Assembly: GCA_947175665.1 (NCBI GenBank)
Contig: CAMWNR010000007.1
Coordinates: forward strand, 1 to 47,754
Length of the DNA stretch: 47,754 nt
Source: an uncultured Porphyromonadaceae bacterium
GTDB lineage: Bacteria; Bacteroidota; Bacteroidia; Bacteroidales; Muribaculaceae
Direction of reading: 5' to 3'
Position 1 is the stretch's first letter; every line of letters begins with the position of its first letter. Positions 17,985 to 27,905 of the stretch are shown here, piece after piece. The notes beneath the pieces were generated by a model. The model had not been told where the DNA came from and did not search any database. It saw nothing but the letters and a program-made list of their open reading frames with translations. The position numbers and the translations under genes were made by a program.

Positions 17985-18911
17985 ATGAAATTATACTTAG
18001 CACCGATTCAAGGGCATACCGATGATGCTTATCGCCATTTTCATGCCCGTCAATTTGCTGATACCGATATTGTATATACCACTCCGTTTATACGCCTTGA
18101 GAAGGGTGGGATACGTAAGAAAGATATACGCGAAGCGCTATCTCCTCTAAATGAAGGGATAGCAGTGGTGCCTCAGGTTATTTTTAAAAATTACGAAGAA
18201 CTATCTGCTTTAATAACTCTCTTAAAAGCGGAGGGTATCAGGCATATAGATCTCAATATGGGCTGCCCGTTTCCTTTGCAGACTTCACGCGGGCGCGGAG
18301 CCGCCACCATAGCGTCTGAGGAGTGTATCAATGCAGTAGAGAGAGTCATCAATGAGAATGATGATGTGCGGTTTAGCGTTAAGATACGCTTGGGTATGAA
18401 AGATGATGAGTGGTTGCCGCTTATAAGCCGACTTAATAATTTACAACTCGAGTACATTACGGTTCATCCGCGTACTGCCAAAGATCAGTATCAACCTGAT
18501 ACCTTAAAGATGGAGTCTTTCGACAAAATTTATGCCATGAGCAGTAATCCTCTGGTATATAACGGTGATATCCGTACTCCCGAGGATGCAAAGATGATAA
18601 TGGAAAAGTATCCGGATCTGAATGGTGTTATGATAGGAAGAGGTGCACTTGCCCGTCCGTCATTATTAACCGAGATCGCCGGCGGTGAAGAATGGGATCA
18701 TGCAAAGCGTCTTGAGGCAATGAAAAGTCTGCATAGATCTCTTATAAGTTATTATCAAGAAAATCTGATAGGCGGAGAACACCAGATACTGTCAAAAATT
18801 CTCCCATTCTGGGAATATGCAGAAGATGAGATAGGGCGTAAAGCGTGGAAAGCGATTAAAAAAGCATCTACAATGGCCAAATATCAGACCGCTCTTACAC
18901 TGATAGAATAA
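17985..18911 (+). CDS. dus: tRNA-dihydrouridine synthase
   Basis: 308 residues. Dus enzymes reduce uridines in tRNA D-loops using FMN and NADPH. The N-terminal LAPIQGHTDDAYR is the FMN-binding start of the barrel. The catalytic Cys94 is in DLNMGCPFPLQTSRGRGAA. ITVHPRTAKDQY and NGDI plus GVMIGRGALARP are the further substrate and phosphate-binding motifs. The protein is shorter than E. coli DusB; the sub-type (A, B or C) and the tRNA position modified cannot be decided here. The ATG is fixed by the upstream -7 box and the conserved N-terminus. Confidence 0.93.
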   Translation: MKLYLAPIQGHTDDAYRHFHARQFADTDIVYTTPFIRLEKGGIRKKDIREALSPLNEGIAVVPQVIFKNYEELSALITLLKAEGIRHIDLNMGCPFPLQTSRGRGAATIASEECINAVERVINENDDVRFSVKIRLGMKDDEWLPLISRLNNLQLEYITVHPRTAKDQYQPDTLKMESFDKIYAMSSNPLVYNGDIRTPEDAKMIMEKYPDLNGVMIGRGALARPSLLTEIAGGEEWDHAKRLEAMKSLHRSLISYYQENLIGGEHQILSKILPFWEYAEDEIGRKAWKAIKKASTMAKYQTALTLIE

Positions 18912-18955
18912 GGATTGGAGGCTGTATAATATTCTGATAGCCCAAAACGTTATAT

Positions 18956-18996
18956 AATAATCCCGTATTCCGTTTACACGGTGATACGGGATTATT
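18956..18996 (+). other. Long hairpin between dus and uvrA
   Basis: 18956-18968 pairs with 18984-18996 to make a perfect 13-bp stem. A second four-base stem (18970-18973 with 18978-18981) caps it around a TTAC loop. It starts 45 bases after the dus stop and ends 15 bases before the uvrA ATG. There is no clear T run after it, so it is either a weak dus terminator or a structured uvrA 5' leader. Confidence 0.75.
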
Positions 18997-19011
18997 GATT
19001 ACTTTAAAATT

Positions 19012-21891
19012 ATGAGCAACAAGTCTACGCAAAAATATATAGAAGTAAAGGGAGCACGTGTAAACAATCTGAAGAATGTTGATGTAAATCTACCTCTCAA
19101 TAAATTTACGGTTGTAACCGGTGTATCGGGTAGCGGTAAATCGAGTCTGGCTTTTGATACCCTGTATGCCGAGGGGCAGCGCAGATATGTAGAGAGTCTT
19201 TCGAGTTACGCCCGTCAGTTTTTGGGACGTATGCAGAAACCGGAGTGTGATTATATAAAAGGTCTCCCTCCGGCAATTGCGATTGAGCAGAAAGTAAATA
19301 CACGCAATCCTCGTTCTACCGTCGGTACGGCTACAGAGATATACGATTATCTCAGGATGCTGTATGCACGCATTGGTCATACATTTTCTCCCGTATCGGG
19401 ACGTGAGGTAAAAAAACATAATGTAGAAGATGTAGTACGCTATATTATGAGTCAGCCCGAACGTACCAGACTGGCAATACTGATAAATATTAATCTCCCG
19501 GAAGGACGTACCCTGCAGGAACAACTCGGTATATATATGAAGGAGGGGTTCAGTCGTCTGGAAGAAGATGGGAATTTTATTGAAATAGAGGAATATCTCG
19601 CATCTCATCCGGATAACAAGGAGATTCAGAAAGATGCCAAAAAAGGGAAATCTCCGGTAATATCTGTATCCGAGGGTCAGATCAGGCTCCTTATCGACCG
19701 CCTTAGTGTGAGTAAGGATAAGGATGAGATGTCACGACTCACTGATTCGCTTGAAACAGCCCTATTTGAAGGTCATAACGAATGTATCATCAAGATCTGG
19801 AAAGAAGATGGTGTAGAGGAGATGGATTTCTCCAACCGTTTTACTGCAGATGGTATAGAATTTCGTCAGCCGTCAGACCTGATGTTTAACTTCAATAATC
19901 CCTACGGTGCATGTCCGGAATGTGAGGGATTCGGTAAAATATTGGGTATCAGTGAAGATCTGGTGATACCCGATAAGACCCTATCGGTATATGAAGGCGC
20001 GGTACAGTGCTGGAGAGGTGAAACTATGGGTGAATGGAAGAAAACGCTTATACATCTCGCCCCTCATATCAGTTTCCCTATCCACACTCCTTATATAGAT
20101 CTTACCCCCGAGCAGAAGGCCACTCTATGGCACGGTAATGGGAAATGGGAAGGTATCGACGGCTTCTTCAGATGGGTAGATGAGAATCAATACAAGATTC
20201 AGTATAGAGTATTAAAGGCGCGCTATCGTGGTAAAACCGAGTGCCCTGTCTGTCACGGTTCGCGTCTGCGACCCGATGTGGAATATGTCAAGGTCGGAGG
20301 TAAGAGTCTTACCGAAATAGTCAGAATGTCGGTGAGCAAAGTCAGGGAATTTTTTGAAAACCTTCAACTAAATAAAGAAGATGAGATCATCGCGGCCCGG
20401 CTGCTCACGGAGATTAAAAACCGAATAGGTTTTCTTGAGGAGGTAGGATTAGGATACCTTACACTCGACCGGTTGTCATCCACATTATCCGGAGGTGAGA
20501 GTCAGAGGATAAACCTCGCCACATCGCTCGGTTCATCTCTGGTAGGTTCTCTCTATATCCTTGACGAACCCTCCATCGGACTCCATTCGCGAGACACCAA
20601 TCGCCTTATAAAGGTATTGCGCCGATTACAACAGATCGGTAATACCGTAGTAGTGGTAGAACATGACGAGGAGATAATGATGACCGCCGATAATATTATC
20701 GATGTAGGTAAAGATGCCGGTCGCAATGGTGGTGAGATTGTCTATTCCGGCAATCTTAAGGATGGTTTATCAGAGGAGGTTGAGAGTGATTCGTACACTC
20801 TCGATTATCTCACAGGTCGTAGAGAGATTGAGTATGATCCACTGCGTCATCCGTGGAAAAAGTTTGTAAAAGTTGAGGGAGCGGTAGCCAATAATCTTAA
20901 AAATATAGATGTAAAGTTCCCGCTGGGTGTCATGACAGTAGTGACAGGAGTAAGCGGATCCGGTAAATCAACTCTGGTACGCGAGATACTTTTCAAGTCA
21001 TTGCGCAGAGCGCTTGGTGAGCCGGGAGATCCCCCTGCTACGCATAAGCGCATATCCGGAGATATAAGCGATATAGGAATGGTAGAATTTATAGATCAGA
21101 ATCCGATAGGTACCTCATCGCGTTCAAATCCGGCTACATATCTCAAGGCATTTGATGAATTGCGTAAACTGTTTGCCGATCAGCAATTATCCAAGCAGAT
21201 GGGCTTTACCCCCGGATACTTCTCTTTTAATTCAGATGGCGGACGCTGCGAAGAGTGTAAAGGAGAAGGCACTGTGACCATACCGATGCAGTTTATGGCA
21301 GATATAACTATACCGTGTGAGGTTTGTCATGGCAAGAGATTCAAGCCTGAAATTCTTGAAGTGGAATATAGAGGAAAGAATATCTATGACTTTCTCGAAA
21401 TGACTGTAAATGAGGCGATAGAATTTCTGAAAGAGACAAAAGATGCACAGGCTATGCGCGTAGTAAAGCGCTTGCTCCCTCTGCAGGAAGTAGGTTTGGG
21501 ATATATAAAATTGGGCCAATCCTCATCTACCCTATCAGGCGGTGAAAACCAGCGCGTGAAATTGGCATACTATATTTCTCAAGATAAACAGCCCCATACA
21601 ATGTTTATCTTTGACGAGCCGACCACCGGCTTACATTTTCATGATATATCCACATTAATGCACTCTATGCGTCGTCTTATCCAGGCGGGTCACACAGTAG
21701 TGATTATCGAGCACAATATGGATGTAATCAAGTGTGCCGACTGGGTAATAGACATAGGTCCCGAAGGTGGCGATGCCGGAGGAATGATAGTAGCCGAAGG
21801 AACCCCCGAAGAGATAGCAGACTGTGAAACTTCGTATACCGGCAAATATCTCCTCCCCAAACTAACTCACTCCAATAAACCAGGTAAATAA
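19012..21891 (+). CDS. uvrA: Excinuclease ABC subunit A
   Basis: 959 residues, close to the usual 940-960. UvrA recognises bulky DNA damage and loads UvrB in nucleotide excision repair. Two ABC modules are present: the first Walker A is GVSGSGKSS (37-45) with signature LSGGESQR and Walker B ILDEPSIGLH; the second is GVSGSGKST (about 646) with LSGGENQRVKLA and FDEPTTGLH. Zinc-binding cysteine pairs occur in CPECEGFG, CPVCHGSR, CEECKGEG and CEVCHGKRF. The leader contains the hairpin at 18956-18996; no LexA-like box was recognised. Confidence 0.97.
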   Translation: MSNKSTQKYIEVKGARVNNLKNVDVNLPLNKFTVVTGVSGSGKSSLAFDTLYAEGQRRYVESLSSYARQFLGRMQKPECDYIKGLPPAIAIEQKVNTRNPRSTVGTATEIYDYLRMLYARIGHTFSPVSGREVKKHNVEDVVRYIMSQPERTRLAILININLPEGRTLQEQLGIYMKEGFSRLEEDGNFIEIEEYLASHPDNKEIQKDAKKGKSPVISVSEGQIRLLIDRLSVSKDKDEMSRLTDSLETALFEGHNECIIKIWKEDGVEEMDFSNRFTADGIEFRQPSDLMFNFNNPYGACPECEGFGKILGISEDLVIPDKTLSVYEGAVQCWRGETMGEWKKTLIHLAPHISFPIHTPYIDLTPEQKATLWHGNGKWEGIDGFFRWVDENQYKIQYRVLKARYRGKTECPVCHGSRLRPDVEYVKVGGKSLTEIVRMSVSKVREFFENLQLNKEDEIIAARLLTEIKNRIGFLEEVGLGYLTLDRLSSTLSGGESQRINLATSLGSSLVGSLYILDEPSIGLHSRDTNRLIKVLRRLQQIGNTVVVVEHDEEIMMTADNIIDVGKDAGRNGGEIVYSGNLKDGLSEEVESDSYTLDYLTGRREIEYDPLRHPWKKFVKVEGAVANNLKNIDVKFPLGVMTVVTGVSGSGKSTLVREILFKSLRRALGEPGDPPATHKRISGDISDIGMVEFIDQNPIGTSSRSNPATYLKAFDELRKLFADQQLSKQMGFTPGYFSFNSDGGRCEECKGEGTVTIPMQFMADITIPCEVCHGKRFKPEILEVEYRGKNIYDFLEMTVNEAIEFLKETKDAQAMRVVKRLLPLQEVGLGYIKLGQSSSTLSGGENQRVKLAYYISQDKQPHTMFIFDEPTTGLHFHDISTLMHSMRRLIQAGHTVVIIEHNMDVIKCADWVIDIGPEGGDAGGMIVAEGTPEEIADCETSYTGKYLLPKLTHSNKPGK

Positions 21892-21949
21892 AATTCTGTA
21901 AAGATCAAGGATTAAGTTAATATAGGCATCATCTGTTAAAGATTTTTTG

Positions 21950-21957
21950 TATCTTTG
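21950..21957 (+). promoter_or_regulatory. Probable -7 box for the small lipoprotein gene
   Basis: TATCTTTG matches TAnnTTTG, 59 bases past the uvrA stop. It would give a leader of about 110 bases before the ATG at 22072. No -33 TTG lies at the standard distance. Confidence 0.4.
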
Positions 21958-22071
21958 CAGGTGGTGCTTGATATTTTGAGTCAATCTCCGCATACTACTT
22001 AGTCAGTAACTGCGCCTTAGAGTATGTTATTACGTTAGTAGATATTATTTATTGATTAACCCGAAATTATT

Positions 22072-22458
22072 ATGATTAATTATACGATAGGAGCCGGTAC
22101 CTCTCTTTTAGCGTTAAGTCTTGTAATGACTTCATGTAAGGGGAATAAACCGGAGGAAGTAAACTGTGAGGCTCAGGATCTTTATCATACCACTTGCAAT
22201 GTGGCTCAAGCGTATATAGATAGCATACAGAGCGCCAAAGATTCAACTCAGGTGCATAAATTAATGGAAAATTTTGAGCAACGTATTGAGGAAATCAATA
22301 CCAATGTGAGGCCTGATACAGATTATGGTCTTACCGAGGGAGAAAATGATACCATAGCCCTTTTGCTCGATCGTATTTCAGAGGTGCGCAGTGCACGTCT
22401 GAAGAGTTTGAGCGTTAGCGGCTTGACTCCTACTGTAATGGATACTCTGCCGGATTGA
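22072..22458 (+). CDS. Small putative lipoprotein of unknown function
   Basis: 128 residues, no family recognised. Residues 6-20 are hydrophobic and followed by MTSC, so Cys22 could be lipidated, although the N-terminus lacks the usual Lys/Arg. The rest is hydrophilic and probably helical (about 35-75 and 92-115), with Gln, Asp and Glu frequent. The stop lies only six bases from the stop of the convergent rlhA gene. A cell-envelope role is the most that can be inferred. Confidence 0.75.
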   Translation: MINYTIGAGTSLLALSLVMTSCKGNKPEEVNCEAQDLYHTTCNVAQAYIDSIQSAKDSTQVHKLMENFEQRIEEINTNVRPDTDYGLTEGENDTIALLLDRISEVRSARLKSLSVSGLTPTVMDTLPD

Positions 22459-22464
22459 CAGGGG

Positions 22465-24240
22465 TTATTCTACCAGGTGTAGATGCATTTCGCATTTGTC
22501 ACAATCAAAACTTAATTTGAACTTATCTTTTCCTGATGTTAAGGTTAACGGGAGGGAGAAGTCTCGTTTAGAAGCGGGTGTTGTTTTCAGGCAACGTCCG
22601 TTTTCGCGTAATATACAGTGTCGGGTCGTCATTACCGAAGTATTCGGACGCACCACAGCACTATCAATCTCCATAGCCGGTGAGATTTTCTTCACACCGT
22701 GTGAGGAATAGAATTTTATGGCAAGTGAATTGGATACATTGTCCTGATAATCCAATACAGATTCAGGATATACAGCGCCTTTATTTTCAGGTTTACGCAA
22801 CTCATATTTATAAGAGGCCTTAGCGGCATTAGCAAGTGCTTCCACTAATCTACGGCGGGCATCGGCCAATTGTGAGGCAGGAATAAACAAGTTATCAATC
22901 TGGCAGATGTCAAGATCTCTCAACGTGTAGATGGTATTACCGAACTTATCTAAAATCTTGCGAATATCCTGACTCTTCTCTGCCGGTTGCAAATCTGCGT
23001 TGAGAGGTACAATCGCCTTATTCCCCATTTCATCGATACCTTGTAAACAAGAAGGCGTAATTGTTACATCCAGCGCCAATTTACGTACTGCTGTAGGTCT
23101 GGAGAGCCGTTTTTGCCACTGCATATCGAGAGTGCGATGTATCGCACTCCCCTTGGGGATTACAAAGGGTCGGTTACCTTTAATTCTACCACTCTCCACG
23201 CCATTTACCATAACCCCGACATACTCCTTCTTCTCATCAAAATAACTTATACCGTCACCATTATTCAGTTGATTAATGTCGGTAATGATCTCTCCCATTG
23301 ATTTGGGCGTATCAGGCGATGATATATTGGCGGGTCTGCGGTCATTAAGGAAATATGTGGTAAACCCGCGGTTAAAACTCTTATCAAGTTGGGGGATAAA
23401 GTCAATAGTGGATTTACCGTAAGATGAGCGTCTGTACTCATCCGGATATTTCCGGATAATTTCATCAATTTTCTGGCGGTAATATGCTACTACATTTTTT
23501 ACATACCCCACTTCCTTTAATCTCCCCTCAATTTTAAAAGAGGAGACCCCGGCCTCAATTAACTCTTCGAGGTTATCAGACAGGTTAAAGTCTTTAAGCG
23601 ACAAGAGGTGCTTATTTCTTTGCAAGACTCTGCCTCGACTATCGGTGAGATTAAAAGGTAAACGGCAAATCTGGGCGCATGCTCCCCTGTTGGCACTTCT
23701 CCCCTTGGTTGCCTGACTGGCATGGCAGCGACCGGAATAACTTACGCAGAGTGCTCCATGTATAAAACACTCCAGCGGGACATCAACGGTATCGTGAATT
23801 TTTTTGATTTCATTCAGCGTAAGTTCGCGGGCAAGTACTAATTGTGAGAAACCGACATCTTCCAGGAATTTTGCTTTTTCAGGTGTACGCGTATCGCACT
23901 GAGTGGATGCGTGTAGTGCGATGGGTGGAAGATCCATACGTAAAATACCCATATCTTGCACTATAAGCGCATCAACCCCTATGATATAAAGTTTGCGAAT
24001 CAATGACTCGACCTCGGCCAGTTCATTCTCATATATAATGGTATTGACGGTGCAATATACTTTCGCGCCAAATTGGTGTGCAAAAGATACCACTTTTTTT
24101 ATATCTTCAAGAGAATTGGCAGCCGCCTTACGGGCACCGTGAGTGGGAGGACCGATATACACAGCGTCAGCACCATGAAGGATAGCCTCTATAGCGATAT
24201 CGGCATTGCCGGCAGGAGCAAGGAGTTCGAGTTCACGCAT
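22465..24240 (-). CDS. rlhA: 23S rRNA 5-hydroxycytidine synthase RlhA (U32 family)
   Basis: 591 residues. It matches E. coli RlhA (YdcP) along its length: ELLAPAGNADIAIEAILHGADAVYIG at the start, VDALIVQDMGIL, LHASTQCD, and FIHGALCVSYSGRCHAS through GRSANRGACAQICRLP, which carries the Fe-S-type cysteines Cys165, Cys172, Cys188 and Cys192. A C-terminal RHCILRENGRC/FDCDKCEMH segment supplies a further Cys cluster, here at the very end. RlhA hydroxylates C2501 of 23S rRNA in E. coli. It is about 60 residues shorter than that enzyme and lacks its basic tail. It follows smpB by 19 bases. An alternative annotation is a generic U32 peptidase. Confidence 0.85.
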   Translation of the reverse strand: MRELELLAPAGNADIAIEAILHGADAVYIGPPTHGARKAAANSLEDIKKVVSFAHQFGAKVYCTVNTIIYENELAEVESLIRKLYIIGVDALIVQDMGILRMDLPPIALHASTQCDTRTPEKAKFLEDVGFSQLVLARELTLNEIKKIHDTVDVPLECFIHGALCVSYSGRCHASQATKGRSANRGACAQICRLPFNLTDSRGRVLQRNKHLLSLKDFNLSDNLEELIEAGVSSFKIEGRLKEVGYVKNVVAYYRQKIDEIIRKYPDEYRRSSYGKSTIDFIPQLDKSFNRGFTTYFLNDRRPANISSPDTPKSMGEIITDINQLNNGDGISYFDEKKEYVGVMVNGVESGRIKGNRPFVIPKGSAIHRTLDMQWQKRLSRPTAVRKLALDVTITPSCLQGIDEMGNKAIVPLNADLQPAEKSQDIRKILDKFGNTIYTLRDLDICQIDNLFIPASQLADARRRLVEALANAAKASYKYELRKPENKGAVYPESVLDYQDNVSNSLAIKFYSSHGVKKISPAMEIDSAVVRPNTSVMTTRHCILRENGRCLKTTPASKRDFSLPLTLTSGKDKFKLSFDCDKCEMHLHLVE

Positions 24241-24259
24241 ATAGTATCAGAGTAAATAA

Positions 24260-24712
24260 TTATTTCTTCATCATACGGTCAAGCATACGCTTGTCGTCAC
24301 GCTCTTTGATAGATTGGCGCTTATCATACTGCTTTTTACCGCGTCCTACACCAAGTACAAGTTTGGCATAACCTCTCTCGGATATAAAGACTCTTATAGG
24401 CACGATTGTAAAACCGGGATCGGCCGATTCTTTGGCAAGTTTTGCAATTTCCTTGCGGTTTAACAGAAGTTTTCTATCGCGCCGTGTGGCATGATTATTA
24501 TAAGTGCCATAGAAATATTCAGCAATATGCATCCCCTTAATCCACACTTCTCCGTTTTCGATCAGGCAGTACGAATCTGCAAGAGAGGCTCTCCCCTCTC
24601 GGATCGACTTGATTTCAGTACCGGTAAGAACCATGCCGGCAGTAAAGGTATCCCCTATTTCATAATCAAAACGGGCTCGCTTATTTTTTATATTGACTTG
24701 ATTTGTTTTCAT
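24260..24712 (-). CDS. smpB: SsrA-binding protein SmpB
   Basis: 150 residues, full length. SmpB binds tmRNA and stalled ribosomes in trans-translation. The OB-like core reads [39 protein letters not shown], followed by [15 protein letters not shown], and the basic tail [20 protein letters not shown] inserts into the empty mRNA channel. It sits between the Yip1-like gene (10-base gap) and rlhA (19-base gap). No tmRNA gene was noticed nearby. Confidence 0.96.
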   Translation of the reverse strand: MKTNQVNIKNKRARFDYEIGDTFTAGMVLTGTEIKSIREGRASLADSYCLIENGEVWIKGMHIAEYFYGTYNNHATRRDRKLLLNRKEIAKLAKESADPGFTIVPIRVFISERGYAKLVLGVGRGKKQYDKRQSIKERDDKRMLDRMMKK

Positions 24713-24722
24713 AGCATATTAA

Positions 24723-25478
24723 TTATAGAAGTATATCAAATGCCCAGTATACTACAATGGGAGACAATAATATATATAGGGCTATCAGAGTCATCAAGAG
24801 ATTCCCTTTCTCTTGAGGGAAGTGAAAAAATCTGCACCCCTTGGTCGATAGGTATATGGTCCAGATAGGTAGAAATACCAGAACGGGTCCGAGCATGGGG
24901 AGAATCTCATACAACACATAAAACAATGCTAAGGTCGATAAGTTGAACATCACGAATACCTTACCATAATTGGAGTCGGAAATCTCTTTAAATTCTTTAG
25001 GCAATCCCCATCTAAACATGAGGAGAGTAAGAAAATTGCCAAAGAATAAAGCCATAAATATTTTGACAGCGGCAAGCATGCAGTCGTTGAGAGTTATAGA
25101 TGCATCATATAAGGCACTTATAAAGCACGATGCCGCTGCGAGAGCCGCTAAAGGATAGAAACATCTTTTGCCCGCATCTTCGTATGTAATGCCGAGTCTG
25201 CGTATACGTTTCCACCCCTCTACAGGATTAATCATCATACGGATAAGTACCCATATAAGATTGGGACCATTATCATGATTGTCATCCGGTTGATTATCAC
25301 CCTCATTAATCTCCTCTTCATCCGGATATTCGGAAACGTCATCGTCATCATCCTCAAGAGAATATTCATCAGGAGGAGTAGAGATGTATTTATCAGACGG
25401 GGTGACATCCTGCATCTGAGTATCCGGAGATTCCGAGATGAGGGTATCTATAATATCTGTAATATTTTTTTTAGTCAT
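24723..25478 (-). CDS. Yip1-like integral membrane protein with an acidic N-terminus
   Basis: 251 residues. The first 85 residues are strongly acidic and low-complexity (Asp/Glu runs around 37-65). From residue 75 the segment IWVLIRMMINPVEGWKRI resembles the start of Yip1 domains, and about five membrane helices follow (roughly 110-125, 135-165, 185-210, 215-225 and 230-250). Bacterial Yip1-type proteins have no firm function. It heads the smpB-rlhA run and is probably translated from the same message. The acidic region would face the cytoplasm if the usual topology holds. Confidence 0.75.
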   Translation of the reverse strand: MTKKNITDIIDTLISESPDTQMQDVTPSDKYISTPPDEYSLEDDDDDVSEYPDEEEINEGDNQPDDNHDNGPNLIWVLIRMMINPVEGWKRIRRLGITYEDAGKRCFYPLAALAAASCFISALYDASITLNDCMLAAVKIFMALFFGNFLTLLMFRWGLPKEFKEISDSNYGKVFVMFNLSTLALFYVLYEILPMLGPVLVFLPIWTIYLSTKGCRFFHFPQEKGNLLMTLIALYILLSPIVVYWAFDILL

Positions 25479-25495
25479 TAAAATTCAGAGTATTG

Positions 25496-25503
25496 CAAAA
25501 ATA
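25496..25503 (-). promoter_or_regulatory. Probable -7 box for the Yip1-smpB-rlhA run
   Basis: On the minus strand TATTTTTG matches TAnnTTTG and lies about 17 bases before the ATG at 25478, giving a leader of roughly 10 bases. No -33 TTG is visible at the usual spacing. Confidence 0.4.
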
Positions 25504-25630
25504 TACACTAAACGCAATCATAAAATTTCGCGTGTGTGCGGAGAATAGAAGTCGGCAAACAACCGATATATATTGCCGCGGTACTCCGGCTTCTTGCAAA
25601 ATTACTCAAAAATTCTGAAATATGAGTTAT

Positions 25631-25672
25631 AAAAATAGAGGATACATCGTACCGGAAGTACGGTGTATCCTC
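25631..25672 (-). terminator. Terminator of the mutA-mutB operon
   Basis: 25638-25652 pairs with 25658-25672 as a 15-bp stem with one G-U pair and a five-base loop. Read on the minus strand it is followed by TATTTTTA (25630-25637). It lies 80 bases past the mutB stop codon. Confidence 0.88.
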
Positions 25673-25751
25673 TGACATGTTTTATACTGTGACGGGGATA
25701 GCATTGCTATCTTTCCGTTTGGGTAACGGTTAAATTGCTCGTCGGATAGAA

Positions 25752-27899
25752 TTAATCTTCTGCTCTTTCTTCGTTGAGAAGACGGATCATTTCTATTGCA
25801 GACTTCGGAATACGAGTGCCGGGGCCAAAGATGGCGGCTACACCTGCCTTGTAAAGGAAGTCATAGTCCTGTGCGGGGATAACACCACCGGCAGTAACCA
25901 TAATGTCTTCACGTCCGAGTTTCTTGAGTTCTTCAATCACCTGCGGCACAAGAGTCTTATGACCGGCAGCAAGAGAAGATACACCAAGAATATGAACGTC
26001 ATTCTCAACAGCCTGACGGGCGGCCTCAGCCGGAGTCTGGAAGAGCGGACCCATATCTACGTCAAAACCACAGTCTGCATAGCCGGTCGCTACTACCTTA
26101 GCACCACGGTCATGACCGTCCTGGCCCATCTTAGCGATCATAATACGGGGCTGACGACCTTCGCGCTTAGCAAAATCAGCCACAGCCTTACGAGCCTCTT
26201 CAAATTCGGGATCACCCTTTTCTTCGTTAGAATACACTCCTGAAATTGTTTTAATTACAGCCTTATAACGTCCTACCACTGCTTCGCAAGCATCTGAAAT
26301 CTCACCGAGCGATGCACGCAGACCTGCTGCTTTGACAGCGAGGTCAAGAAGGTTACCCTTAGAGGGATCCTTAACAGCCTCGGTTATGGCTTCGAGTGCT
26401 TTCTTAACAGCCTCTTCATCGCGATCCTTACGGAGTTCTTCGAGGCGGGCACACTGTTCTTTACGTACTTCGGTGTTGTCTACTTCGAGGATGTCGATGG
26501 GATCTTCGTGTTCCAGGCGGTATTTATTGATACCTACGATAGTCTGCTTACCTGAGTCGATACGAGCCTGTGTGCGAGCGGCAGCCTCTTCAATCTTAAG
26601 TTTCGGGAGGCCGGTCTCGATAGCCTTAGCCATACCACCGAGTTTTTCAATCTCTTCGATATGTGCCCAAGCCTTACGGGCGATTTCATCAGTGAGAGCC
26701 TCTACATAGTAAGAGCCTGCCCAGGGGTCAACCTGCTTTGTAACGTATGTCTCTTCCTGAATATAGATCTGAGTATTTCGGGCAATTCGTGCAGAGAAAT
26801 CTGTAGGAAGGGCGATAGCCTCATCAAGAGCGTTGGTGTGAAGAGACTGGGTATGACCCAGTACAGCGCCCATAGCCTCTACGCAAGTACGGCCTACGTT
26901 GTTAAAGGGATCCTGCTCGGTAAGAGACCATCCGGAAGTCTGAGAGTGAGTACGCAGAGCGAGAGATTTGGGATTCTTCGGGTTAAACTGCTTTACGATA
27001 CGAGCCCAAAGCATACGCGCAGCGCGCATCTTGGCGATTTCCATAAAGTAGTTCATTGATATACCCCAGAAGAATGACAAGCGAGGTGCGAAAGTATCGA
27101 TATCCATACCTGCGTTTACACCGGCGCGGAGGTATTCAAGACCGTCAGCGAGAGTATAAGCCAACTCAATATCCGCGGTAGCACCTGCTTCCTGCATGTG
27201 ATAACCGGAGATAGAGATAGAGTTGAATTTAGGCATATTCTTTGATGTATACTCAAAGATATCTGCAATAATCTTCATTGAGAATGCCGGCGGGTAGATA
27301 TAGGTGTTGCGCACCATAAACTCCTTAAGGATGTCATTCTGGATAGTACCGGCCATCTCCTCAAGTTTTGCACCTTGCTCAAGACCTGCATTAATATAGA
27401 ATGCGAGTACGGGTAGTACTGCTCCATTCATTGTCATGGATACAGACATTTTGTTCAAGGGGATACCGTCAAAAAGTACCTTCATATCCTCGAGTGAGCA
27501 GATAGACACACCTGCTTTACCTACATCACCTACTACGCGCTCATGGTCAGCATCATAGCCACGGTGAGTGGGGAGGTCAAAAGCAACCGAGAGGCCTTTC
27601 TGACCTGAGGCGAGGTTACGGCGATAGAAAGCATTGGATTCTGCCGCGGTAGAGAAGCCTGCATATTGGCGGATAGTCCAGGGACGCATGGGATACATAC
27701 CGCTATATGGACCACGCAAGAAGGGAGGTAGACCTGCAGCATAGTCAAGATGCTCCAGACCCTCAAGGTCTGCTTTAGTATATACGGGTTTTACGGGGAT
27801 GAGTTCGGCAGTCATCCATTCCTCACCCTTAGGGGCAACCGCATTGCCGGCGGGAGCCACTACTTTATTTATATCAATAGATTTAAAATTAGGTCTCAT
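25752..27899 (-). CDS. mutB: Methylmalonyl-CoA mutase, large (catalytic) subunit
   Basis: 715 residues, the usual length. With MutA and adenosylcobalamin it interconverts succinyl-CoA and (R)-methylmalonyl-CoA, the step leading to propionate in Bacteroidales. The barrel domain shows [24 protein letters not shown] and [14 protein letters not shown]. The C-terminal B12-binding domain has [13 protein letters not shown], with His596 as the lower cobalt ligand, then [11 protein letters not shown] and the closing GPGTRIP. It begins 6 bases after the mutA stop, so the two subunits are co-translated. No epimerase or MeaB-like GTPase gene lies directly alongside. Confidence 0.97.
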   Translation of the reverse strand: MRPNFKSIDINKVVAPAGNAVAPKGEEWMTAELIPVKPVYTKADLEGLEHLDYAAGLPPFLRGPYSGMYPMRPWTIRQYAGFSTAAESNAFYRRNLASGQKGLSVAFDLPTHRGYDADHERVVGDVGKAGVSICSLEDMKVLFDGIPLNKMSVSMTMNGAVLPVLAFYINAGLEQGAKLEEMAGTIQNDILKEFMVRNTYIYPPAFSMKIIADIFEYTSKNMPKFNSISISGYHMQEAGATADIELAYTLADGLEYLRAGVNAGMDIDTFAPRLSFFWGISMNYFMEIAKMRAARMLWARIVKQFNPKNPKSLALRTHSQTSGWSLTEQDPFNNVGRTCVEAMGAVLGHTQSLHTNALDEAIALPTDFSARIARNTQIYIQEETYVTKQVDPWAGSYYVEALTDEIARKAWAHIEEIEKLGGMAKAIETGLPKLKIEEAAARTQARIDSGKQTIVGINKYRLEHEDPIDILEVDNTEVRKEQCARLEELRKDRDEEAVKKALEAITEAVKDPSKGNLLDLAVKAAGLRASLGEISDACEAVVGRYKAVIKTISGVYSNEEKGDPEFEEARKAVADFAKREGRQPRIMIAKMGQDGHDRGAKVVATGYADCGFDVDMGPLFQTPAEAARQAVENDVHILGVSSLAAGHKTLVPQVIEELKKLGREDIMVTAGGVIPAQDYDFLYKAGVAAIFGPGTRIPKSAIEMIRLLNEERAED

Positions 27900-27905
27900 G
27901 TCTGA

